NCBI RefSeq assembly: GCF_000375585.1
Contig: NZ_AQWP01000021.1
Coordinates: 1-48,032, forward strand
Origin: Sinorhizobium meliloti 4H41
GTDB lineage: Bacteria; Pseudomonadota; Alphaproteobacteria; Rhizobiales; Rhizobiaceae
DNA length: 48,032 bases
Direction of reading: 5' to 3'
The notes under the pieces are model-generated. The model was given only the letters and a program-made list of their open reading frames with translations. It searched no databases and was not told where the DNA came from. This document shows, piece after piece, positions 17,706 to 26,102 of the stretch; within the stretch, counting starts at the first letter, position 1; each line of letters starts with the position of its first letter. The translations under genes and the position numbers were made by a program.

Positions 17706-18956
17706 GTGCCCCATATAGCTGTACTTGGCGCTGGTATCACCGGCGTGACGACCGCCTACGCCCTTTCGCGCCGCGGCTTCGACGTCACCGTTGTCGAACG
17801 TCACCGCTACCCTGCGATGGAAACTTCGTTCGCTAACGGCGGCCAGCTCTCCGCGAGTAACGCGGAGGTCTGGAACCACTGGTCTACCGTGCTCAAGGGC
17901 ATCAAATGGATGCTCAAGAGTGATGCCCCTCTCCTTATGAATCCTAGCCCGAGCTGGCACAAGTATTCGTGGATGGGGGAATTCATGGGGAACATCAGCG
18001 GCTACCGGACAAACACCGTCGAAACCACCCGGCTTGCCATCGCTGCTCGGAAACACATGTTCGATATTGCTGAGCGAGAGGGAATAAATTTCGACCTCGA
18101 AAAGCGCGGCATTCTGCACGTCTACTACGACAAGCCGAGCTTCGACCATGCCAGCAAGGTGAATGCGCTGCTCACCGAAGGTGGACTTGACCGCCGTCCC
18201 GTCACACGGGAGGAGATCAAGACGGTCGAACCCGCCCTGGTTGGCGACTTTCACGGCGGTTTTTTCACCCCCTCCGACTCAACAGGCGACATCCACAAAT
18301 TCACCCGGGGACTGGCGGAAGCTTGCGCCAAACGCGGGGTGAAGTTCCTTTTCGATGCTGAAATCCAGAGCGTAAAACCGGGCCATACCATGAAGGTGTA
18401 CTGGAAGTCAGCCGAGACGCCTAACAGCGAGACTAACGTCCTGTCCGTCGATGGCGTGGTAGTATGTGCTGGTGTCGGCAGCAGGAAAATCGCAGGTATG
18501 CTCGGCGACCGCATCAACGTTTACCCGGTCAAGGGATACTCGATAACGGTTCATCTCGACGACGATCGAAGCCAACGCGGTGCTCCGTGGGTAAGCCTCC
18601 TAGACGACCGCGCTAAAATCGTTACGAGCCGCCTTGGACCAGACAGGTTCCGAGTGGCCGGAACCGCAGAGTTCAACGGCATCAACCGCGATATCCGTCA
18701 TGACCGAATAAATCCGCTAGTGGACTGGGTAAGAACTCTCTTTCCCGATGTATCCACGTCACGGGTTGTGCCTTGGGCGGGATTACGGCCCATGATGCCA
18801 AATATGATGCCCCGTGTGAAAACCGGCTCCCGCCCGGGCGTATTCTACAACACAGGCCACGGCCACCTGGGATGGACCCTTTCTGCTGCAACAGCAGAGA
18901 TAGTGTCCGAGCTCGTGGAACAGAAACATAAACCATCAAGAAGTAGGGCTGCCTAA
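17706..18956 (+). CDS. D-amino acid dehydrogenase (DadA-like) FAD-dependent oxidoreductase under a glycine riboswitch
   Basis: A 416-residue DAO-fold flavoenzyme. The FAD-binding motif is IAVLGAGITGVTTAYAL at the very N-terminus, followed by the DadA signature METSFANGGQLSASNAEVW and a C-terminal GHGHLGWTLSAATAEIVSEL, cut here as GHGHLGWTLS. DadA-type enzymes oxidise D-amino acids (or glycine and N-alkyl glycines in relatives) to the keto acid and ammonia, passing electrons to the respiratory chain. The start is GTG at 17706 with GGAGAG five bases upstream; the longer in-frame reading runs through the riboswitch and is not a real N-terminus. Glycine control argues for glycine or a glycine derivative as substrate. 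A strong terminator follows. Confidence 0.9.
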   Translation: MPHIAVLGAGITGVTTAYALSRRGFDVTVVERHRYPAMETSFANGGQLSASNAEVWNHWSTVLKGIKWMLKSDAPLLMNPSPSWHKYSWMGEFMGNISGYRTNTVETTRLAIAARKHMFDIAEREGINFDLEKRGILHVYYDKPSFDHASKVNALLTEGGLDRRPVTREEIKTVEPALVGDFHGGFFTPSDSTGDIHKFTRGLAEACAKRGVKFLFDAEIQSVKPGHTMKVYWKSAETPNSETNVLSVDGVVVCAGVGSRKIAGMLGDRINVYPVKGYSITVHLDDDRSQRGAPWVSLLDDRAKIVTSRLGPDRFRVAGTAEFNGINRDIRHDRINPLVDWVRTLFPDVSTSRVVPWAGLRPMMPNMMPRVKTGSRPGVFYNTGHGHLGWTLSAATAEIVSELVEQKHKPSRSRAA

Positions 18957-18968
18957 AAGTACCTCCGG

Positions 18969-18990
18969 GGGCCGAACGAAAGTTCGGCCC
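18969..18990 (+). terminator. Intrinsic terminator after the DadA-like gene
   Basis: GGGCCGAAC-GAAA-GTTCGGCCC is a perfect nine-pair stem with a GNRA loop, followed by TTGTTGCTT. It lies 13 bases after the stop codon and insulates the riboswitch unit from the sigma-54 promoter that follows. Confidence 0.85.
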
Positions 18991-19037
18991 TTGTTGCTTA
19001 GCAAACGTCTCACTCCCGGCCTTTTCTCATTGACGAA

Positions 19038-19074
19038 TCTCAATTCTGAGACTTTGTGAAGGATTTGAGACTCA
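19038..19074 (+). promoter_or_regulatory. Putative AcoR-like activator sites upstream of the LLM gene
   Basis: TCTCA-ATTC-TGAGA at 19038-19051 is an inverted repeat with a four-base spacer, the same layout as the palindrome beside the activator gene. A further half-site TTGAGACTCA follows at 19065-19074. The centre is about 76 bases upstream of the -24 element, a normal distance for a sigma-54 enhancer site. Confidence 0.65.
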
Positions 19075-19119
19075 CTGAAGAGACCCAACAAATTGTTGAT
19101 ATTGAAAGCGTTTTTAAGT

Positions 19120-19135
19120 TGGCACGCAGCTTGCT
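19120..19135 (+). promoter_or_regulatory. Sigma-54 promoter of the LLM monooxygenase gene
   Basis: TGGCACGCAGCTTGCT matches TGGCAC-N5-TTGCW exactly. The predicted start is near 19146, leaving a leader of about 44 bases before the ATG at 19190. Confidence 0.88.
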
Positions 19136-19189
19136 CCCCTGTTCGTGAGGATCGGACAGGCCGATCTGAATTCGAAGAGGAGACTTCAA

Positions 19190-20296
19190 ATGGACCTCGG
19201 TCTATTTATGATGCCACTGCATGACCAGCGGCGAAACTTCACGGAGCTTCTGAAGCAGGACCGTGAAGCTGTCATCCTCGCCGATCGCCTTAACTTCGCA
19301 GAAGTGTGGGTCGGCGAGCACATTAGCTGCTCTTGCGAGCCCATTGCAGACCCGCTTCAGTTCTTTGGCACACTGATCCACGCAACGAAGCAAATCAAAT
19401 TCGCTACCGGCGTCCTCAACCTGCCGCAGCATCATCCGGCCCGCCTGGCAGGCCAGATCGCCCAATTCGACCATCTGTCGGAGGGTCGCTACATCATGGG
19501 CGTCGGCCCGGGCGGCCTAGTTACGGACATGGAACTTTTCGGCACGCAGGACAAGAACCGCGCCGAGATGACGACCGAGTCCATCAAGATCATGCACCAG
19601 ATCTGGTCGCAGGATCCGCCTTACAATATCAAGGGCAAATACTGGGACGTCGTCATCGAAAACACGCTCATTCCGAGCCTTGGCTTCGGACCGATGCTGA
19701 AGCCATACCAGCAGCCCTTCCCCGAGCTGGCCATCTCCGTTATGAGCCCGTCCTCGAGCAGCGCTCGCCAGGCCGGCGAAAACGGCTGGAGCATCGTATC
19801 CGCCAACTTCACGCCGGTTGCCAACGTCAAGACTCACTGGGACCAGTATCTCGTTGGGTGCGAAAAGGCCGGCCGTCGTCCCGACCGCAACAAGTGGCGC
19901 ATTGCACGCTCTCTGCTGGTAACGGACAGCGACCAGGAAGCAGCTGACTATCTGGCAGAGGATTCTTCGTCGTACCGTTGGTACTACGAATATATCGTCG
20001 AGGACATGAAAGCCTTCAAGCTGTTGGGCGTCCTCAAGCCATCGATGAACACGCTAGATGAAGACATTACGGTCCAGAACTGCCTGGACTGGATGGTCAT
20101 GTCTGGCTCGCCGAAGACCGTCCTCGACAAGCTTGTGGCATTTGTTGACGACGTCGGGGGTCCGTTCGGCTCACTGATGATGACTCAGAAAGACTGGGAC
20201 CGCCCCGCACTGCACAAGCGTTCTATGGAACTGCTTGCCACGGAGGTCATGCCCAAACTGCGCCAGCACGTGGGGACACTCGCCGCAGCCGAGTAA
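19190..20296 (+). CDS. LLM (luciferase-like) FMN-dependent monooxygenase
   Basis: A 368-residue bacterial-luciferase-fold monooxygenase. Family signatures are EVWVGEHISC near residue 40, FATGVLNLPQHHPARLAGQ near residue 82 and LSEGRYIMGVGPGG near residue 110. Its closest visible resemblance is to limonene-1,2-monooxygenase-type and alkanal-monooxygenase-type proteins. Such enzymes use free FMNH2 made by a separate reductase; a flavin reductase is encoded at 33216 under the same type of promoter. The start at 19190 is fixed by GAGGAG eight bases upstream. It is monocistronic or weakly linked to the importer downstream (a hairpin at 20312 intervenes). The substrate is unknown; cleavage of a C-N or C-S bond or oxidation of an aldehyde would all fit the family. 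Confidence 0.9.
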   Translation: MDLGLFMMPLHDQRRNFTELLKQDREAVILADRLNFAEVWVGEHISCSCEPIADPLQFFGTLIHATKQIKFATGVLNLPQHHPARLAGQIAQFDHLSEGRYIMGVGPGGLVTDMELFGTQDKNRAEMTTESIKIMHQIWSQDPPYNIKGKYWDVVIENTLIPSLGFGPMLKPYQQPFPELAISVMSPSSSSARQAGENGWSIVSANFTPVANVKTHWDQYLVGCEKAGRRPDRNKWRIARSLLVTDSDQEAADYLAEDSSSYRWYYEYIVEDMKAFKLLGVLKPSMNTLDEDITVQNCLDWMVMSGSPKTVLDKLVAFVDDVGGPFGSLMMTQKDWDRPALHKRSMELLATEVMPKLRQHVGTLAAAE

Positions 20297-20311
20297 GCAA
20301 CTCCATCGATC

Positions 20312-20335
20312 GCCACGCGGGGAACCCCGCGTGGC
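20312..20335 (+). terminator. Strong hairpin between the LLM and binding-protein genes
   Basis: GCCACGCGGGG-AA-CCCCGCGTGGC is a perfect eleven-pair inverted repeat 15 bases after the LLM stop. There is no T tract, so it may act as an RNA end-stabiliser or partial terminator rather than a full stop. Confidence 0.55.
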
Positions 20336-20391
20336 CAAGTACAACAAACCACATGCGGGAATTTTCACTTTTCAAACTGGGAGCGTTCATC

Positions 20392-21567
20392 GTGAAACCG
20401 AAAGACAATCAATCTGTAGAAATCGGACGCGCGCGCACGGCGGATCTTTTTAATGAGGTAATGCTCGGCCGTCGCAGCTTCATGCTCGGCACCGCGGCGG
20501 TCGCCGCCGGTGCGACCTTGGGGGCTTGGGTGCCTTCGGCACGCGCTGCCGTTAGCGGCAATCTCGAGGTAATGGCCTGGGAGGGATATACCCTCGAGCC
20601 CGAAACGGCGGAATGGCGCAAGGCGAACAATGTCACAATGCGCGCCGCGATCATGAGCAATCAGGATGACGTCACTGCAAAGGTAGTCGGCAGCAATGCT
20701 GTACGGCTCGACCTTGCCGAGTATTCCAACGGCTACAACGCGATCTACAAAGAACTCGATGTTCTGACGGAACTCGACGTTGGGAAGATCCCTAACTACA
20801 ACAAGGGCGATATATATGCTCCCTTCTTTGAAGGGGACATGTGGTTTTGGGATGGAAAGAACTGGGCCATGCCCTGGGTGTGGGGCTTGGACACGATCGT
20901 GGTCAACCCTGAACTCGTGGGATTTGAGGTCAAGAGCTACGAAGATCTTCTGCGCCCGGAGCTTACTGGCAAACTCGCGTTCCTCGACAATCCGCTCACG
21001 GTGTGGCCGCAGATTGCCAAGGTCACGGGGTACGGCGAGAAATTCCCGAACCTGACCAAGGACGAACTTGCCGATTGCTTCGAGAAACTAAAGCCCTACC
21101 GCGACCAGACCAAAGTCTTTGCCTCGTCCAACGGTGACGTCATATCGCTCTTCGCCTCGGGCGAAATCGCCGCCTGCTTCTGCGTGTGGAGTGCCGTCCC
21201 GCTTGAAACCGCCAAGCAGAACGTGAAAACGGTCTCGATCTATCCCAAGGAGGGAGCTGCGGTTTGGGCAGACGCTTGGTTCATCCCCAAGACTGCCGAA
21301 AACATCGAAACCGCTCACGCCTTCATCAACGAAGCGCTGAAGCCGGAGATTCAGGCTTCCATCTCGAAAACAGCCGTCGCCGCAGCAGTTTCCAAGAAAG
21401 CTCCGCCGTTGATGGACGCGGAAACCAGAGCGTTGTTCGACTACGACAACTTTGACGAGCAGTTCAAGGCGATGAAGGTCTACGGCCAGCCGCCGCGCAC
21501 CTCCACCGAGTTTGCGACCTATGACGACTGGCTACAGGTCTGGGCCGACTTCCGCGCAGGCTTCTAA
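20392..21567 (+). CDS. ABC importer periplasmic binding protein, PotD/PotF-like (Tat-exported)
   Basis: A 391-residue binding protein. The twin-arginine motif LGRRSFMLGTAAVAAG lies near residue 25 of the chosen start and is followed by an ARAA cleavage region, so export is probably by Tat. The mature protein starts with NLEVMAWEGYTLEPE, typical of spermidine/putrescine-type binding proteins. I use the GTG at 20392 with GGGAG eight bases upstream rather than the ATG at 20353, which has no ribosome site. It heads the importer/oxidase operon ending with RidA. It is more distant from the two other PotD-like proteins of this window than they are from each other, so it probably binds a different ligand. 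Confidence 0.88.
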   Translation: MKPKDNQSVEIGRARTADLFNEVMLGRRSFMLGTAAVAAGATLGAWVPSARAAVSGNLEVMAWEGYTLEPETAEWRKANNVTMRAAIMSNQDDVTAKVVGSNAVRLDLAEYSNGYNAIYKELDVLTELDVGKIPNYNKGDIYAPFFEGDMWFWDGKNWAMPWVWGLDTIVVNPELVGFEVKSYEDLLRPELTGKLAFLDNPLTVWPQIAKVTGYGEKFPNLTKDELADCFEKLKPYRDQTKVFASSNGDVISLFASGEIAACFCVWSAVPLETAKQNVKTVSIYPKEGAAVWADAWFIPKTAENIETAHAFINEALKPEIQASISKTAVAAAVSKKAPPLMDAETRALFDYDNFDEQFKAMKVYGQPPRTSTEFATYDDWLQVWADFRAGF

Positions 21568-21572
21568 TGTAC

Positions 21573-21601
21573 CCGGCCAGCGGGGGTTTCCCGCTGGCCG
21601 G
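21573..21601 (+). terminator. Intercistronic hairpin after the binding-protein gene
   Basis: CCGGCCAGCGGG and CCCGCTGGCCGG form a perfect twelve-pair stem with a five-base loop, starting five bases after the stop codon. Such hairpins commonly sit between binding-protein and permease genes and raise the binding-protein mRNA level relative to the rest of the operon. Confidence 0.6.
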
Positions 21602-21649
21602 CATACTAGCATGCTATGATAATTCTCTTAGGTAACGGGATGTACGCTT

Positions 21650-22567
21650 ATGGCGACTGCCGCTGAATACGTCGACAAGAACATCGATGCGTCGGGGAAC
21701 CCCGCGCGATTCAAACTCCCTCCCGGTTTTAGCCTCGCAAGTCTACCGTTTGGCTTTTTGATCGTCTTTTTTATCGTGCCGGTCGTTCTTCTCTTCGTGA
21801 CGAGTTTCTTCACGGCCCGTTCGTTCATCATCGAGCCCGTATGGAACCTGGACAATTACGCAAGAATCCTCTCCGCTGCGGGCTTCTGGCAGGCGACGTG
21901 GGTCGGAATGAAGAACGGCTTCTACACTGCCACCTTTTCTGTCGTCCTGAGTTTTCCGGTCGCCTATTATCTTGTCTACAGAACCAGAAGCAACGTGATC
22001 ATGTATCTCGTTCTCTTGTCCTGGTTCTCAAGCTATCTGGTCCGCGTTTACGCTTGGCGGACGATCCTCGGCACCAACGGCGTAATCAACTCGTTCCTGA
22101 TGGGCAGTGGCATGATCAGCGAGCCTTTAGAAGTCATCCTCTTCAGCCCGTTCGCTTCCGTGCTGACCCTGATCCACATCATGCTTCCATTTTCGCTCTT
22201 GATCCTCGTGGCGTCTTTACGCGACGTCAAACAAGATTACCTGGACGCCGCGAGAGACTTGGGCGCTACGAAGATAGGCGTGCTTGTGAAGGTCATTCTC
22301 CCGATGACTTACAAGGGAATCGTCGGGTCGTTCATGTTCACGTTTATTCTCGCCGCCGGTGACTACATTACCCCGCAGCTTCTCGGTGGACGTGATGGGG
22401 TGACGAGTGGTCTCCTGATCGCCAATCAGTTCCGCAGCGCGGGCAACTGGCCGCTCGGTTCGGCGATGGCATTCACGCTTCTTGCAACCTTCGTCGCCGT
22501 TTACGTGGTCTTCACGTTGACCCTCAGAGTTCTCAAGCTTGCGCCGGGTCGGCGCTACCATGGGTGA
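21650..22567 (+). CDS. ABC importer permease, PotB/PotH-like
   Basis: A 305-residue permease with a first membrane segment near residues 30-55 (FGFLIVFFIVPVVLLFVTSFF, shortened here to FLIVFFIVPVVLLFVT) and about five more. The coupling loop reads LDAARDLGATKIGVLVKVILP. It partners the permease starting four bases before its end. It belongs to the operon with the PotF-like binding protein, the GMC and DAO oxidoreductases and RidA, so the imported compound is probably the one oxidised by those enzymes. Confidence 0.9.
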   Translation: MATAAEYVDKNIDASGNPARFKLPPGFSLASLPFGFLIVFFIVPVVLLFVTSFFTARSFIIEPVWNLDNYARILSAAGFWQATWVGMKNGFYTATFSVVLSFPVAYYLVYRTRSNVIMYLVLLSWFSSYLVRVYAWRTILGTNGVINSFLMGSGMISEPLEVILFSPFASVLTLIHIMLPFSLLILVASLRDVKQDYLDAARDLGATKIGVLVKVILPMTYKGIVGSFMFTFILAAGDYITPQLLGGRDGVTSGLLIANQFRSAGNWPLGSAMAFTLLATFVAVYVVFTLTLRVLKLAPGRRYHG

Positions 22568-23361
22568 CCGCCATGCTCCGGGCCTATCTTTCCGCGTACC
22601 TGTTTTTCCTGTTCGCACCGATCGCGATCATTATCTTGTTTAGCTTCCACGCTACGCCCGCTCTCACCTTCCCAATCGAGGGACTGAGCCTGAGATGGTA
22701 TCAGACGCTGCTGTCGAAGCCTGAGTTTGTCACCTCGCTTCTCAACAGTTTGAAAGTCGGTTTCTTCACGGCCGTCGTCACGACGATCCTCGGTACGCTT
22801 GCTGCCCTGGCGCTGATCCGCATGAAGCGCTCCCAAAAGGCAATATTCGAGTGGCTGAACTTCGCCCCGATCGGTCTCCCCGGGCTTTTCATCGGCATTG
22901 CGCTGGTGACGCTCTTTGCCCAGATCGGCCTTCCCCGGTCGCTCGTCACTGTCACCATCGCGCACGTGCTCTGCACGCTTCCGTTCTTCGTAGAGACAAT
23001 GCGGTCCCGCATCAGTTACTTCGACCAGTCGCTCGAAGAGGCTGCCCGTGATCTGGGTGCATCGCAAATGCAGACTTTCAGGCTCGTCACGATCCCGATC
23101 CTCGCACCGACGATTGCGGGCGCGGCAATCCTTTCATTTGCGCTTTCGTTCGACGAATTCATCGTCACGGTTTTCGTCAGCGGGAACGACACAACCCTTC
23201 CGCTTTACATCTGGTCGATGATGCGCCGCACGGTCGACCCCTCGATCAATGCCGCGAGTGTCATCGCCCTGGCTCTGTCCATCGCAGTTCTCGCCGCGGG
23301 CGGGTTTACGCTCTGGCTCCAACGGAAACGAGCTGTCGCAGCGCGCGACACGAATGAATAG
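22564..23361 (+). CDS. ABC importer permease, PotC/PotI-like
   Basis: A 265-residue permease, about six membrane spans, with the coupling loop EEAARDLGASQMQTFRLVTIP. The frame opens with GTG at 22564, overlapping the previous stop by four bases; an ATG at 22573 is an equally possible start. It completes the membrane part of the middle PotFGHI-type importer. Confidence 0.9.
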   Translation: MTAMLRAYLSAYLFFLFAPIAIIILFSFHATPALTFPIEGLSLRWYQTLLSKPEFVTSLLNSLKVGFFTAVVTTILGTLAALALIRMKRSQKAIFEWLNFAPIGLPGLFIGIALVTLFAQIGLPRSLVTVTIAHVLCTLPFFVETMRSRISYFDQSLEEAARDLGASQMQTFRLVTIPILAPTIAGAAILSFALSFDEFIVTVFVSGNDTTLPLYIWSMMRRTVDPSINAASVIALALSIAVLAAGGFTLWLQRKRAVAARDTNE

Positions 23362-23370
23362 GATATCGCC

Positions 23371-24453
23371 ATGTCTCAGAACATCGTAGAACTGAACAAG
23401 ATCACCAAGTCGTTCGGCATCTTCACGGCGCTAGACAATATCAACCTCAACGTAAAGAAGGGTGAAATTCTCACCCTTCTCGGACCCAGCGGCTGCGGGA
23501 AGTCAACGTTGATGAGGATCGTGGCCGGATTCGAGAATGCCACCTCGGGCGATGTCGTCATTTCCGGCAGGGACGTCACACATGTTCCGCCGGAAAAGCG
23601 TCCGGTGAATATGGTGTTCCAGCGATACGCGCTCTTCCCGCACCTCGACGTCTTTGACAACGTGGCGTTCGGCCTGCGTCTACAGGGGCTCCCAAAGTCC
23701 CAGATCAATGACCAGGTGACCAGCATGTTGAAGCTGGTGCAACTTCAGGACTTTTCGAACCGGTGGATCGGCGAGATCAGCGGCGGGCAGGCACAGCGAG
23801 TGGCGCTCGCACGCGCACTCGTCAACAAGCCCTCGGTTCTCTTGCTCGACGAGCCACTGGCCGCTCTCGACCTGAAGATCCGTCACCACATGCTCGACGA
23901 ACTCAAGCGTATCCACACGGAGACTGGCACCACGTTCGTCTACGTCACCCACGACCAGGACGAGGCCATGATCCTTTCGGACCGCGTCGTATTGATGAAC
24001 AAAGGTACAATCGAGCAGATCGGTACCCCCGATGAAATGTACGGCGCTCCCAAAACGCTCTTTTGTGCCAAGTTCTTCGGAGACACAAACCTTCTCGATG
24101 GTCACGTGAAGAACGCAGACGGCACTGGTGCTATCGTCGATCTTCCCGTCGGAGCGGCTCAGGTCACGAGCGGCAACCTGCGAGCGGGCACACCTGTCCA
24201 CGTGTCGATCCGTCCTGAAGCCATCAGCATCGGGACTGCCAATGGGGCACAGGCGGAAGCAACCAATCAGGCCGCCGGCAATGTCGAGGACGTCGTATTC
24301 ATCGGCAGCCGCGTGGTCTACAAGGTTCGGCATAAAACCGGAACGCTCCTGAAATGCCAGGAACACCGTGCGGCAGCGGGTGTTCGTTTCGGCATCGGCA
24401 GCCCGGTTTCATTGAGCTGGGACCCGGCATCCGTGGTCGTGCTCGCAAGCTGA
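23371..24453 (+). CDS. ABC importer ATPase, PotA/PotG-like
   Basis: A 360-residue ATPase with Walker A GPSGCGKST, Q-loop MVFQRYALFPHLDV, signature ISGGQAQRVALARALVNKP, Walker B LLLDEPLAALD, switch histidine in YVTHDQDEAM, and a C-terminal TOBE-type domain. The signature has GQAQ where most relatives have GQQQ, a tolerated variant. It lies nine bases after the permease gene. It could in principle also energise the ATPase-less importer at 44952-47659. Confidence 0.92.
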   Translation: MSQNIVELNKITKSFGIFTALDNINLNVKKGEILTLLGPSGCGKSTLMRIVAGFENATSGDVVISGRDVTHVPPEKRPVNMVFQRYALFPHLDVFDNVAFGLRLQGLPKSQINDQVTSMLKLVQLQDFSNRWIGEISGGQAQRVALARALVNKPSVLLLDEPLAALDLKIRHHMLDELKRIHTETGTTFVYVTHDQDEAMILSDRVVLMNKGTIEQIGTPDEMYGAPKTLFCAKFFGDTNLLDGHVKNADGTGAIVDLPVGAAQVTSGNLRAGTPVHVSIRPEAISIGTANGAQAEATNQAAGNVEDVVFIGSRVVYKVRHKTGTLLKCQEHRAAAGVRFGIGSPVSLSWDPASVVVLAS

Positions 24454-24476
24454 ACCACTAATTACAGGAAATGAAA

Positions 24477-26102
24477 ATGTACGATTATATTGTCGTCGGT
24501 GGCGGTTCCGCTGGATGCACGATCGCATCGCGGCTAAGTGAAAGTCCGGACAGCAACGTTCTCCTCCTTGAGCAGGGCGATCGCGACTGGAGCCCCTACA
24601 TCCATTTGCCGGTCACATACTACAAGACGTCCCAGAGCGACATGCTGACGCGTTACAAGCTTGAACCTCAGCATCATCAAGGCGGGATCACTCCGGAATT
24701 TGTACAGGGTCGCGTACTGGGCGGAGGGAGTTCCGTCAACGCAATGGTTTACATGCGCGGCATCCCCCAAGACTACGATCAGTGGGAAGCCGACGGATGC
24801 CACGGCTGGGGTTACAAGGATGTGCTCCCCTACTTCAAAAAAGCCGAAAACAACGAACGTTTCTCCGGCGAAGTGCATGGAACTGATGGTCCGTTGAGTG
24901 TCTCGGATCAGCGCCATACGCACTATCTCACGAAGGCGTGGGTTCGCGCGGCTCAAGAACTCGGCATCAACTTTAATCCGGACTTCAATTCCGGCGATCA
25001 GGCAGGAGTCGGTTTTTATCAGGTAACGATGAAGGATGGCCTGCGATGCAGTGCGGCTGCCGCCTATCTCCGACCGGCACGCAAGCGCAAGAACCTCACG
25101 GTTCAAACCAAGACCAAGGCACTGCGGATCCTCATCGAGAATAATCGCGCTGTTGGCGTGGAGTACTTTCAGAAGGGACAGGTCGTGCGCGCCATGGCCT
25201 CCCAGGAAGTGGTCGTCTGCTCGGGTGCGATTGGCTCACCGCATCTGCTTCTGCTCTCAGGCATCGGTCCTGCTGACCACCTCCGGGAGATTGGCGTGGA
25301 CGTGGTCCATGACCTGCCCGGCGTCGGCCAGAACCTGCAGGACCATTTCGACATGTTCCTCATCTACGAACTGACCGGCGCACACAGCTACGATAAATAC
25401 AAGAAGCTACGTTGGCAGGCGTGGGCCGGCTTGCAGTACGCGCTGTTCCGCAACGGCCCTGTGACCTCCAACGTCTGCGAAGGAGGTCTTTGCTGGTACG
25501 GAGCCGACGATGACAAGCTCCCGACTCTGCAATACCACTTCCTTCCCGGAGCTGGCGTCGAAGAGGGGTCCGACTCCACCCCCAGCGGCAACGGCTGTAC
25601 CACCAACGTGTATCAGTCCCGCCCGCGTTCACGTGGGTACGTCAAACTCCGTAGCGCCGACCCCAACGTCTTCCCGGTGGTGGATCCGAGATATTGCGCC
25701 GAGGAATACGACGTTGAGTGCCTGGCCGAAGGGGTACGCATTGGCCAAGAAATCCTTCAGCAAAAGGCGCTTTCCCCCTACGTCTCTCATCCCTACCGCC
25801 CTGGTGGCGTTTTAAAGACCAAGGCCGAACGTATGGACTTCGTCCGCAAAACCGGTCAAGGGGCGCTGCATCCATCGGGCGCGTGCAAGATGGGCACGGA
25901 CGAAATGGCTGTGGTCGACACTCAGTTGCGCGTCCGTGGCATTGACGGACTTCGCGTCGCGGACACATCGATTCTTCCCCGCGTGCCGTCGGGTAACCTC
26001 AACGCTCCTGCTATCATGGTGGGCGAGCGGGCGGCCGACTTCATTCGCGGCAACAAGATCTCAATTGCACAACCACGAGAGTCGTCCCATGAATTTGCTT
26101 GA
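24477..26102 (+). CDS. GMC-family FAD-dependent oxidoreductase (choline dehydrogenase-like)
   Basis: A 541-residue GMC enzyme. The FAD-binding dinucleotide fold is YIVVGGGSAGCTIASRLSE at the N-terminus, the first GMC signature is GRVLGGGSSVNAMVYMRG near residue 83, and the second is SGAIGSPHLLLLSGIGP near residue 255. The C-terminal active-site histidine lies in ALHPSGACKMG, with a further conserved asparagine in SGNLNAPAIMVGERAA. GMC enzymes oxidise primary alcohols to aldehydes. I favour the ATG at 24477, which has AGGAA six bases upstream, over the ATG two codons earlier. Between an amine-type importer and an amine oxidase, an amino-alcohol-type substrate is a reasonable guess. An aldehyde dehydrogenase is encoded at 30139. 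Confidence 0.9.
   Translation: MYDYIVVGGGSAGCTIASRLSESPDSNVLLLEQGDRDWSPYIHLPVTYYKTSQSDMLTRYKLEPQHHQGGITPEFVQGRVLGGGSSVNAMVYMRGIPQDYDQWEADGCHGWGYKDVLPYFKKAENNERFSGEVHGTDGPLSVSDQRHTHYLTKAWVRAAQELGINFNPDFNSGDQAGVGFYQVTMKDGLRCSAAAAYLRPARKRKNLTVQTKTKALRILIENNRAVGVEYFQKGQVVRAMASQEVVVCSGAIGSPHLLLLSGIGPADHLREIGVDVVHDLPGVGQNLQDHFDMFLIYELTGAHSYDKYKKLRWQAWAGLQYALFRNGPVTSNVCEGGLCWYGADDDKLPTLQYHFLPGAGVEEGSDSTPSGNGCTTNVYQSRPRSRGYVKLRSADPNVFPVVDPRYCAEEYDVECLAEGVRIGQEILQQKALSPYVSHPYRPGGVLKTKAERMDFVRKTGQGALHPSGACKMGTDEMAVVDTQLRVRGIDGLRVADTSILPRVPSGNLNAPAIMVGERAADFIRGNKISIAQPRESSHEFA

Noticed and set aside
19190..20296. EDTA/NTA-type monooxygenase
   Set aside because: Those LLM enzymes are about 450 residues with a different N-terminal signature; this one is 368 residues and closer to limonene/alkanal monooxygenase-type proteins.
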